Assembly: GCA_964402955.1 (NCBI GenBank) | Contig: CAYOEZ010000108.1 | Location: 1-15,411 of the forward strand | Direction of reading: 5' to 3' | DNA from: CAYOEZ01 sp964402955 | Lineage (GTDB): Bacteria > Chloroflexota > DTOL01 > DAOUCN01 | DNA: 15,411 bases | Shown: in pieces, positions 6,390 to 13,204 of the stretch | How positions within the stretch are numbered: position 1 is the stretch's first letter | Layout: each line of letters starts with the position of its first letter | Made by a program: the position numbers and the translations under genes | The notes under the pieces: model-generated | What the model saw: only the letters and a program-made list of their open reading frames with translations | What the model was told of the DNA's origin: nothing | Databases searched by the model: none

Positions 6390-7292
6390 ATGGCGCGCCC
6401 TCGCCTATCCCGGCTGTTGCGGCAGGAGGCAATCGATGGCTATCTCTTCATCTCCCCCTGGCTCATCGGCTTCGTCTTGTGGGTTGCATTTCCCATGCTC
6501 TTCTCGGTTGTGCTCTCCCTGATGAAATGGGATCTCTTCAGCCCGCCCACGTGGGTGGGGCTGCAGAATTTCGACTGGTTATTCCGCCGCCAGCCCCTGG
6601 TTTGGACGTCGCTCTGGAACACCATCTACTATACCCTCCTCAGCGTACCCCTTAACCTGGCGATGGCGCTATTCACTGCCTTGTTGGTCAATCAGCGCAT
6701 CCACTTTCTGGCCTGGTTCCGCACCTTCTTCTACCTGCCGTCGGTTGTCCCGGCGGTATCGAGCGCCATTCTCTGGCTTTGGATCTATAACCCAACCAGC
6801 GGCCTGGCCAACACGATCCTGAAGGCTCTTCACCTGCCCACGTCACAGTGGATCTTCAGCGCCGCCAGCTCAAAACCTGCCCTTGTGCTGCTCGGCTTGT
6901 GGGGCGTCGGCAACACGATGATCATCTTCCTGGCTGGCCTGCAGGGCATCCCGACGTCTCTCTATGAAGCAGCCGAGATCGACGGCGCCGGTTGGTGGGA
7001 TCGCTTCCGCCATGTAACACTGCCCATGCTTTCGCCGGTGATTCTGTTCAACCTGGTCATGGGTATTGTCGGCTCGTTCCAGGTGTTCACCAATGCGTTT
7101 TTGATGACCGCCGGTGGGCCGCAGAACTCCACATTATTCTCGGTCCTCTACCTCTACCGCCTGGGATTCGAGCAGTTCAACATGGGGCCTGCCTCAGCCT
7201 TGGCCTGGCTGCTGTTCGCCATCATCATGGCATTCACGGTTGTGCAGCTCCGCATGTCCGATGCATGGGTCTATTACGAGGGGAAGGTCTAG
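6390..7292 (+). CDS. ABC sugar-type permease, MalF/UgpA-like (first subunit)
   Basis: A 300-aa inner-membrane permease with about six transmembrane helices, starting with GYLFISPWLIGFVLWVAFPMLF (17-38 region). The loop that docks with the ATPase is clear: EAAEIDGAGWWDRFRHVTLP, with the EAA motif starting at E193, as in binding-protein-dependent carbohydrate importers (COG1175 type). It pairs with the second permease, whose ATG directly abuts this stop codon (TAG ATG), so translation is probably coupled. The start at 6390 follows GGGAGGAGG with seven bases of spacing. A longer in-frame version beginning near 6300 would overlap the intercistronic hairpin and lacks a ribosome site. Confidence 0.93.
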   Translation: MARPRLSRLLRQEAIDGYLFISPWLIGFVLWVAFPMLFSVVLSLMKWDLFSPPTWVGLQNFDWLFRRQPLVWTSLWNTIYYTLLSVPLNLAMALFTALLVNQRIHFLAWFRTFFYLPSVVPAVSSAILWLWIYNPTSGLANTILKALHLPTSQWIFSAASSKPALVLLGLWGVGNTMIIFLAGLQGIPTSLYEAAEIDGAGWWDRFRHVTLPMLSPVILFNLVMGIVGSFQVFTNAFLMTAGGPQNSTLFSVLYLYRLGFEQFNMGPASALAWLLFAIIMAFTVVQLRMSDAWVYYEGKV

Positions 7293-8195
7293 ATGGCTAC
7301 AACCAAAGCGAGCGCTAAGACAGGAACGGGTGAGCTTGTGTATCGCACACGGCACACGTCGCGTGTCAGCTTCTATATGCGCAAGACAGTCCAGTATGGC
7401 GTCATGATCATCTTGAGTATCATCATGCTGATCCCGTTGTTCTGGCTGGTCACATCATCGCTCAAGCAGCAGGGCCAGGTCTTCGCCGTGCCGCCGGTGT
7501 GGATTCCCAATCCAGTCATGTGGGAAAACTACCCAGAGGCATTACGGCGCGCTCCCCTGCTTCTATGGCTCAAGAATACGTCGGTCATCACCATCTTCGC
7601 CATCATCGGCAGCGTTGTGTCGAGCTCTCTTGTCGGCTTTGGCTTCGCCCGGCTGCGTTTCCCCGGCCGCGAGCCGCTCTTCCTTCTATTGCTCAGCACG
7701 ATGATGCTGCCCGCGATCGTTACCCTCATTCCGCGTTTTATCATGTTCAAGCAGCTGGGTTGGCTGGACACGTTCCTGCCCATGATTGTGCCCACGTTTT
7801 TCGGCGGCGGCGCTTACAACATCTTCCTGGTGCGGCAGTTCTACATGACCATACCACTTGACTTTGACGAGGCGGCGCGCATTGACGGCGCCTCGACCTT
7901 GATGATTTGGTGGCGTCTGCTTGTGCCACTCTCGACGCCTGTGCTCACGGCCATCGCCATTTTCTCCTTCGTGTTCAATTGGAACAACTTTCTGGAGCCG
8001 CTGATCTATCTTTTCAGTGAGCAGAAGAAGACGCTGGCCCTGGGGTTGCGCGCCTTTATCAACCCCTCCGATGCCTCATGGCATATCACCATGGCTTCCT
8101 CGATGTTCCTGGTCGTGCCGATCTTGGTTCTCTTCTTTGTCGGCCAGCGCTATTTCATTCGTGGCGTCGTCATGACGGGTATCGCCGGCCGCTAA
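7293..8195 (+). CDS. ABC sugar-type permease, MalG/UgpE-like (second subunit)
   Basis: A 300-aa inner-membrane permease of the MalG type (COG0395-like). A cytoplasmic N terminus of about 35 residues is followed by a first helix VMIILSIIMLIPLFWLV, a periplasmic loop with PPVWIPNPVMWENY, and five more hydrophobic segments. The ATPase-docking EAA loop reads DEAARIDGASTLMIWWRLLVP with E193, at the same residue number as in the partner permease. Its start codon touches the upstream stop, and GAGGGG in the end of the previous gene serves as ribosome site. No ABC ATPase follows, so the importer must borrow a shared MsmK/MalK-like ATPase encoded elsewhere, as many Gram-positive and Chloroflexota sugar importers do. 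Confidence 0.93.
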   Translation: MATTKASAKTGTGELVYRTRHTSRVSFYMRKTVQYGVMIILSIIMLIPLFWLVTSSLKQQGQVFAVPPVWIPNPVMWENYPEALRRAPLLLWLKNTSVITIFAIIGSVVSSSLVGFGFARLRFPGREPLFLLLLSTMMLPAIVTLIPRFIMFKQLGWLDTFLPMIVPTFFGGGAYNIFLVRQFYMTIPLDFDEAARIDGASTLMIWWRLLVPLSTPVLTAIAIFSFVFNWNNFLEPLIYLFSEQKKTLALGLRAFINPSDASWHITMASSMFLVVPILVLFFVGQRYFIRGVVMTGIAGR

Positions 8196-8203
8196 GCAGC
8201 CAC

Positions 8204-8227
8204 GTGCCCGCTGCCCACTGCCGACTG
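8204..8227. repeat. Short degenerate heptamer tract after the second permease
   Basis: In the 62-nt gap between the permease and PPC genes the sequence runs GCCCGCT-GCCCACT-GCCGACT, three imperfect 7-nt units. It resembles, on a small scale, the heptamer tract at 13922-13960. Confidence 0.4.
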
Positions 8228-8257
8228 CTATATCTAGATCCATCGAGGGAAAGTGAT

Positions 8258-8686
8258 ATGTACTCTCAGAGCACGAAGCTTGGCCGGCTGGCCATCGTTC
8301 GCCTTGACTCCGGCGACGACATCCTGCAAGCCATGCGCGCTGCCATTGAGCAAGAAGGGATCAAGGACGGAGTGATCCTCGGTGCGTTGGGATCGATCAA
8401 CAGCTATCACATCCACATCGTCGAAACGCCAAACCTCCCGCCCCGTGATGTTTTCATCAAGAGTGACGGCCCGTACGACATCCTGTCGCTGAACGGGGTG
8501 ATCCTGGCCGGTCGCATCCACGCCCATATCACGTTCAGTAACACCGAGAAGGCAATGGGTGGTCATCTTGAGGAAGGGTGCCGCACCCTTTCGTTTGGTG
8601 TGGTGACACTGGCTGAGACACCAGAGATCGATTTGACTGGATGGGATCGCATCGGCCGCCTTGAGGCCAAATTGAACGCCGACTAA
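8258..8686 (+). CDS. PPC/DUF296-domain protein (PD1-like), possible zinc protein
   Basis: A 142-aa single-domain protein of the PPC/DUF296 family, which in plants is fused to AT-hooks and in bacteria usually stands alone and trimerises. The family signature is present: GVILGALGSINSY (about 38-50), GRIHAHITF with the paired histidines, and GGHLEEGCR with a third His. In bacterial relatives these three histidines can form a metal site. No AT-hook is visible, so DNA binding is not supported here. The function of stand-alone PPC proteins is not established; the setting between a sugar importer and a dehydrogenase suggests a metabolic or ligand-binding role. GAGGGA precedes the ATG, and only 19 nt separate the stop from the next gene's GTG. 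Confidence 0.82.
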   Translation: MYSQSTKLGRLAIVRLDSGDDILQAMRAAIEQEGIKDGVILGALGSINSYHIHIVETPNLPPRDVFIKSDGPYDILSLNGVILAGRIHAHITFSNTEKAMGGHLEEGCRTLSFGVVTLAETPEIDLTGWDRIGRLEAKLNAD

Positions 8687-8705
8687 TAGATCAGGAGGAG
8701 CATCT

Positions 8706-9806
8706 GTGTGTCCAGACACTGCTAGAGTGGCCATGCTGCGTGAGATTCACCTACCACAAACACACCCCTTTGTCATCGAAGAGGTCGCCATTCCTCCGTT
8801 GAGCGAAGGGGCAGTCCTTGGCCGGATCGTTGCAGCCGGCGTCTGCGGCACCGACGTCCACATTCTGCACGGGCAAGTGAAAATCAAGACCCCCGCCATC
8901 CTTGGTCACGAGAACGTCTGCCGCGTTGACGGCATAGGCGGCGACAAACCGATCTACGATATCACCGGCAAGCAGGTGCACCTGGGTGACCTCATCACCT
9001 GGCTACCCAAATCGTGCATGAAGTGCTATAATTGCACTGTGCTGGGCGATCCGTCCAAGTGCGAGCGTCGCATCGGCTACGGCGGCTGGGTGCCGGCCGA
9101 CAAACACCCCTATCTGGTGGGTGGCTTTGCCGAATATGTGTGGCTCATGCCGGACAGCGACATTGTCATCATCCCGCCCGGCGTGTCGGCCGATGCCGTC
9201 GTCCTGGGTGACGCGCTGCGCGTCATGGTGCACGGACTGGAAAACATCGGCGGCCTGGAGTACGGCGATACAGTCGTCGTGCAGGGCTGCGGGGCGGTGG
9301 GGATGATGGGCTTGCTGCTGGCGCGCGATGCAGGCGCGGGCAAAGTGATCGTCATCGGCGCACCGGCAGCCCGCCTGGCCCTGGCCAAAGAGATGGGCGC
9401 CGACGAAGTCATCGACATTACACAGATGGCGGCGACCCAGCGCATTGCACGGGTGACGGATATCTGTAATGGGCGCGGCGCCGACGTTGTCTTTGAGTGC
9501 GCCGGTGTACCTGCGGCGGTGGCCGAAGGGCTGGAGATGGTGCGCATCAACGGCCGCTATCTGATCGCTGGTCACTACGGCGACGCCGGAACTGTGCCGC
9601 TCAACCCGCACATGATCAACCGCAAGCAAATCACTATCAAGGGCGCATGGTCAGCAGCCAACAAGCACTTCCTGCGCGGCCTCAACTTGCTGCGCAAGGT
9701 CAACGTCGACAAGCTCGTGACACACCATTTCACCCTGGATCAGGTGAACGAGGCCGTCATTGCCACCGAGCGCCAGGAAGCGCTAAAGGCTGTGATCGTG
9801 CCATAG
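8706..9806 (+). CDS. Zinc-dependent medium-chain dehydrogenase (sorbitol/threonine/alcohol DH-like)
   Basis: A 366-aa MDR-superfamily NAD(P)-dependent alcohol or polyol dehydrogenase. The catalytic zinc ligands C47 (GVCGTDVH) and H68-E69 (GHE) are present, as is the structural zinc lobe C104-x2-C107-x2-C110-x7-C118. The Rossmann motif is GCGAVG at 194-199 in VVVQGCGAVGMMG. The expected reaction is reversible oxidation of a secondary hydroxyl of a polyol, sugar or sugar acid; the substrate cannot be told. I use the GTG start because AGGAGG (8693-8698) sits seven bases upstream and ARVAMLREI then aligns with the usual family N terminus. ATG 8733 is the alternative. It appears co-transcribed with the PPC gene. 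A long inverted-repeat element follows. Confidence 0.9.
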   Translation: MCPDTARVAMLREIHLPQTHPFVIEEVAIPPLSEGAVLGRIVAAGVCGTDVHILHGQVKIKTPAILGHENVCRVDGIGGDKPIYDITGKQVHLGDLITWLPKSCMKCYNCTVLGDPSKCERRIGYGGWVPADKHPYLVGGFAEYVWLMPDSDIVIIPPGVSADAVVLGDALRVMVHGLENIGGLEYGDTVVVQGCGAVGMMGLLLARDAGAGKVIVIGAPAARLALAKEMGADEVIDITQMAATQRIARVTDICNGRGADVVFECAGVPAAVAEGLEMVRINGRYLIAGHYGDAGTVPLNPHMINRKQITIKGAWSAANKHFLRGLNLLRKVNVDKLVTHHFTLDQVNEAVIATERQEALKAVIVP

Positions 9807-9807
9807 G

Positions 9808-9886
9808 GCCCGCTATTGCGTGGAGTGGAAGCAACTCGCGACAAGAGTGGATGCATCCGCTCTTGTGGCTGTGCGCGACAGCGGGC
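9808..9886 (+). promoter_or_regulatory. Nested inverted-repeat element between dehydrogenase and AOR genes
   Basis: One base after the dehydrogenase stop, GCCCGCT (9808-9814) pairs with AGCGGGC (9880-9886). Inside, a 26-nt near-palindrome (9841-9866, arms beginning ACAAGAG and ending CTCTTGT, centre ATGCAT) has 13-bp arms with a single G-T pair. The architecture and size match the element at 6274-6357. It may set the relative level of the AOR message or protect the upstream mRNA. Confidence 0.6.
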
Positions 9887-9931
9887 AGGAGTATCGCTGC
9901 ACGCTCACGACAGACAAAGGGAGATAAGATC

Positions 9932-11845
9932 ATGCCCTACGGATACAACGGCAAGGTACTGCACGTCAACCTCACCAACAGCAGCTACGATATCGAGGAC
10001 CCGGATGAGCTCTTCTACCGCAAGTACCTGGGAGGCAAAGGCTTCGTCGCCTACTACCTCCTTAACTTTGTAAGGCGCGGCATCGATCCACTGAGTCCTG
10101 ACAACGTGCTGGTCCTGGCAGCCGGCGTCCTGACCGGGACGTCGGGACCGGGGTTGAACCGCTTCAGCTCCGGGGCAAAATCGCCCTTGTCGGGTATCTA
10201 CGGCGACGCCGAGGCCGGAGGCTGGTGGGCGCCCGAACTGAAGTTCGCCGGTTTTGACGCCATTGTCGTGCGCGGCAAGGCTGCCCACCCGGTCTATCTT
10301 TGGATAGAAGATGGCAAAGTGGAGATACGCGATGCTAGCCATCTCTGGGGCAGGACGACCGGCGAGGCCCAGGATGCCATCCGCGCCGATGTCGGCAAGA
10401 CTGACCGCGCGGCGCGCGTCTTGACGATTGGCCCCGCTGGAGAGAACCTGGTTCGCTATGCCTTGCTGGTCAATGACCTGCGTTACTTCAACGGACGCGG
10501 CGGCATGGGCGCGGTCATGGGATCGAAGAACCTGAAGGCGGTGGCGGTACGGGGCCACAAGAAGATGGAGCTGGCCGACCCCGAGGCTATGGCGTCGCTT
10601 GTGAAATGGTTTGCCCAGAACTTCAAAGGCGATCCCCGTGCGGCAGCGCTCAGCGCCCACGGCACACCAGGGCTGGTGTCGGGCCTCGAAGCCGCCGGAC
10701 TGCTGCCCACGCACAACTTCCGCTCCGGCTCGTTTGCCCAGGCCGACCGCATCAACCATGATGCATACGAGAAAGAGATCCTGCAGGGCAGCGGCACATG
10801 CTATGCCTGCCCCGTGCGCTGTAAGCGAGACGTGTCTGTCGACGACGGCGTCTACAAAGTTGAGCCGCGCTATGGCGGCCCCGAATACGAAACCATTGGC
10901 GCCGTCGGCTCTGGCCTCGAGATCGGCAACCTGAAGGCGATTGCTGCAGCCAACCAGTTGTGCGGCGAGTACGGCCTGGACTCGATTTCCGCCGGCGTCA
11001 CCATCGGCTTTGCCATGGAGTGCTACGAGCGCGGCCTCCTGACCAAAGAGGACACGGGAGGCCTTGAGCTACGCTTTGGCGACGAGAAAGTCCTCCTGCA
11101 GCTTCTGGAGTTGATTGCACACCGCAGCGGGTTTGGCGACCTGCTCGCCGAAGGGACACGACGCGCCGCCGCCAAGATCGGGCGCGGCAGCGAGGACTTC
11201 GCCATGCACACCAAGGGCCAGGAAATCCCTCTGCACGAGCCGCGCGGCAAGTTCAACGTGGGCATCGGCTACGCGACCGGCGAGGGGGGCGCGGACCATT
11301 TGCGCTCCGTCCACGACACAGCCTTCGCCAGCGCCGAATCGGTCAGCCTGAAGTCGCTGGCGCCCGTCGGCGTCTACAATCCGATTGATCCGCTTGTGGG
11401 CACGCCCTCCAGCATTCATCTCTTCGCCCGTTCCGAGTTGACGTCGCTGCTCTGGAACAGCGTGGGCGCCTGCTTCTTTGTCTATCCGCCACGCGGCTAC
11501 TTCGATCTGGACCAGTTCGTGAAGCTGACCCAGGCTGTCACCGGCTGGAAGACATCGTTGACCGAGTTGCTGACCTCGGCCGAGCGCGTGCAGAACGTGG
11601 CGCGCGCCTTCAACCAGCGCGAGGGACTGCGCCGCAAGGACGACACGTTGCCCAAACGCTTCTTTGAGCCACTGGAAGGCGGACGACTGAAGGGTAAGAG
11701 CCTGAACCGTGAGGAATTTGAGCAGGCGATTACGTGGTACTACCAGATTCGCGGCTGGGACACGGAAACCGGCCTTCCCACGCAGGCCAAGCTCGCCGAC
11801 CTGGAGATAGAGTGGGTGGCCGACAAGATCAACGCCCAATCATAG
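9932..11845 (+). CDS. Aldehyde ferredoxin oxidoreductase family (tungsten/bis-pterin) enzyme
   Basis: A 637-aa cytoplasmic enzyme of the AOR family, close to the usual 600-620 aa. Members oxidise aldehydes to acids with ferredoxin as acceptor, using a tungsten-bis-pyranopterin and one [4Fe-4S] cluster. The cluster ligands are C290-x2-C293-x3-C297 (CYACPVRC) and C514, the same arrangement as in Pyrococcus AOR. Other family blocks are YLGGKGFVAYYLL near residue 30, FSSGAKSPLSG, GRGGMGAVMGSKNLKAVAVRG (about 188-208) and GEGGADH. The two pterin-side DxxGL(C/D) sites are altered to GEYGLD (345-350) and NSVGAC (509-514). The start is fixed by AAGGGAG eight bases upstream. As the last gene of the cluster it could oxidise the aldehyde released by the RraA-like aldolase. 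Its exact substrate is unknown. Confidence 0.92.
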   Translation: MPYGYNGKVLHVNLTNSSYDIEDPDELFYRKYLGGKGFVAYYLLNFVRRGIDPLSPDNVLVLAAGVLTGTSGPGLNRFSSGAKSPLSGIYGDAEAGGWWAPELKFAGFDAIVVRGKAAHPVYLWIEDGKVEIRDASHLWGRTTGEAQDAIRADVGKTDRAARVLTIGPAGENLVRYALLVNDLRYFNGRGGMGAVMGSKNLKAVAVRGHKKMELADPEAMASLVKWFAQNFKGDPRAAALSAHGTPGLVSGLEAAGLLPTHNFRSGSFAQADRINHDAYEKEILQGSGTCYACPVRCKRDVSVDDGVYKVEPRYGGPEYETIGAVGSGLEIGNLKAIAAANQLCGEYGLDSISAGVTIGFAMECYERGLLTKEDTGGLELRFGDEKVLLQLLELIAHRSGFGDLLAEGTRRAAAKIGRGSEDFAMHTKGQEIPLHEPRGKFNVGIGYATGEGGADHLRSVHDTAFASAESVSLKSLAPVGVYNPIDPLVGTPSSIHLFARSELTSLLWNSVGACFFVYPPRGYFDLDQFVKLTQAVTGWKTSLTELLTSAERVQNVARAFNQREGLRRKDDTLPKRFFEPLEGGRLKGKSLNREEFEQAITWYYQIRGWDTETGLPTQAKLADLEIEWVADKINAQS

Positions 11846-11867
11846 CCGGGCATCTGTCCGCATATGC

Positions 11868-11912
11868 GAATGCCCTGGGAAGAACGCCGGCGGCGTTCTT
11901 CTCAGGGCATTC
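11868..11912. terminator. 45-nt near-perfect palindrome, probable two-way terminator
   Basis: Arms of 22 nt (GAATGCCCTG... and ...CAGGGCATTC) pair fully except for one G-T, with one central base. It lies 22 nt after the AOR stop and 81 nt beyond the end of the convergent F420/NADP-type gene, which suits a shared terminator. No U run follows on either strand, so termination is inferred from position and stem strength. Confidence 0.65.
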
Positions 11913-11993
11913 ACGTTGTCAAAAGTACATCACGCCGGCAGACCAAGCGCATCGGCCAGAAGGGTATTCCAGGTTCTCGTCTTACTCCTTCAC

Positions 11994-12638
11994 TCACTTC
12001 ACGACCTTCACATTGAACAGCCCTATCCCCAAGGCGCCCCAGAGCCGCAGCCAAATCGGCAGGTACATTTCCGGGCCGCGCGCGGTCGTGATGTCACCCA
12101 AATCTATGACGTGCTGCCAGCCGAACCACGTCGTGAGCAGATTGACGACGTGCGCTTTGGCACCGGCGTCGTTTCCGCTGACAAAAACGTGATGGTCACC
12201 ATTGGCCAGTTGACGCGGATTCACCATCAGACTTGCGGTGACAGTGTTGAGCGTTTTGACAACCTTGACTTGAGGATAGGCGCGTTGGATTTGTTCGCCC
12301 AGTGAATCCGTGTTGGACACGAACAAAGTTGGCGGCATCCCACGCGAAAAATCCAGCGGGTTGGAAATGTCTATGAGAATCTTGCCGTTTAGATTCGCCT
12401 CTCCTGCCAGGGCAAGCGCTTCAAGTGAGCCGCCCCCGTTGGTGGCGTTGAACAGTATCTCACCGTAGGCGGCCGCCTGGGCCAGTGAGCCGACCATGGC
12501 GTTTGCACCTACCTTACCCAGCCAGTCCTGCAGTTTGGCCGGGTTGCGCGTGCCGATCATTACGGAATGACCTAGTTCGGCAACTTTGCCAGCAATGGTC
12601 TAGCCTACAACGCCGGAACCGAATACGCCAACTTGCAT
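11994..12638 (-). pseudogene. NADPH-dependent F420 reductase-like gene interrupted by an amber codon
   Basis: The frame begins at ATG 12638 with an excellent ribosome site (AAGGAG, six bases of spacing) and reads MQVGVFGSGVVG, the start of a Rossmann nucleotide-binding fold (GxGxxG). It then meets TAG at 12602-12600, codon 13, where relatives commonly have Gln (CAG). The frame reopens as TIAGKVAELGHSVMIGTRNP and continues uninterrupted to the TGA at 11996-11994, with ISNPLDFSRGMPP and VVKTLNTVTASLM as family blocks. The complete protein would be 214 aa. Restart at ATG 12560 would give 188 aa lacking the dinucleotide-binding loop. Relatives bind NADP(H) and sometimes F420; this one is probably non-functional unless the stop is read through or is a sequencing error. 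Confidence 0.85.
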
Positions 12639-12654
12639 CGCTTTCTCCTTCCGA

Positions 12655-12879
12655 TTATCCCTTCGCCCAGCGCTCGCGCAGCATGTGCAGCGCCAGCTTC
12701 GGCTGGTGCGTGCGCGTGAAGACGCCTTTGTGGTTCAGGCTGCCGGCCCGCATGATGCCCTGCCCGGTCTGGAAGTCGGCCAGGTTCCACACGTGCATGC
12801 CCATCACAAAGGCGCGTTGCGCCGCCACATCCAGGTAGCCTTTGATGAACTCCGCCTGGTATTCCTCCGACTGTTGGGG
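12655..12879 (-). pseudogene. C-terminal remnant of a GH2 beta-glucuronidase
   Basis: A minus-strand frame ending at TAA (12657-12655) reads SEEYQAEFIKGYLDVAAQRAF, then HVWNLADFQTGQG, NHKGVFTRTHQPK and LRERW. This matches the last 70 or so residues of UidA-type beta-glucuronidases (E. coli has SEEYQ, VWNFADFATSQG, NKKGIFTRDRKPK, QKRW). The Asn-x-Lys motif that recognises the substrate carboxylate is kept as NHK (12727-12735). Nothing upstream encodes the catalytic glutamates: the frame loses similarity near 12880 and hits a stop at 12906-12904. It is a 5'-truncated remnant, 16 nt upstream of the amber-containing reductase gene on the same strand. Confidence 0.8.
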
Positions 12880-12936
12880 ATATATGGCGACGCTGCCTCC
12901 TGGTTATTGAGTCCCATCTACGACACGATGGACTAT

Positions 12937-12965
12937 ATTATTCACGACTTGGCGCAGCGTGTCAA
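12937..12965 (-). promoter_or_regulatory. Near-consensus sigma70 promoter facing the decayed genes
   Basis: On the minus strand a perfect TTGACA (12960-12965) and AATAAT (12937-12942, 5 of 6) are separated by exactly 17 nt. It points into the GH2 remnant and the reductase gene about 300 nt away. Imperfect CCATC/GATGG arms (12914-12931) lie just downstream of the start point and could be an operator. Confidence 0.5.
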
Positions 12966-13117
12966 TTAGCGGCGACCAGAGTGACCGGGCATCGTGCCTG
13001 GTTCACACCGGCACTGGCCGGCCGGATTTGCGCACGAACAAACGCATGGCCTGCGATCCTATCCCCCTGGCCGCATCCAATCCTATCCTTCTGGCCAGTG
13101 CGCTTTGTCCGCCTGCG

Positions 13118-13150
13118 TGGTATACTTGTGCTAAGGTTGCAGTGCAACCT
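13118..13150 (+). promoter_or_regulatory. Extended -10 element and 17-bp palindrome ahead of the small lipoprotein gene
   Basis: TGGTATACT (13118-13126) is an extended -10 with 5 of 6 matches in the hexamer, but no good -35 is seen. The expected start, near 13133, falls at the edge of AGGTTGCAGTGCAACCT (13134-13150), a perfect palindrome with 8-bp arms around one base. A repressor site at +1 or a 5' mRNA hairpin are both possible. Confidence 0.4.
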
Positions 13151-13204
13151 CCCGCCGTCCCTGCTCGTATATGCATGTGATATAAGCAGAGTCAGGAGTA
13201 CACT

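Larger units (their letters stand above)
12904..13204. other. Intergenic region with outward-facing promoter elements
   Basis: About 300 bp without a credible gene. It contains the minus-strand promoter (12937-12965), a plus-strand extended -10 element with a palindrome (13118-13150), and a second possible extended -10 (TGATATAAG, 13178-13186) just before the lipoprotein gene. The open frames here have no family features. Confidence 0.6.

Noticed and set aside
9905..10759. 284-residue minus-strand frame within the AOR gene
   Set aside because: Antisense to strongly recognised AOR coding sequence; composition is not protein-like.
12605..12790. 61-residue minus-strand frame overlapping the reductase start and GH2 remnant
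   Set aside because: Out-of-frame shadow of the GH2 remnant, which is the recognisable reading.
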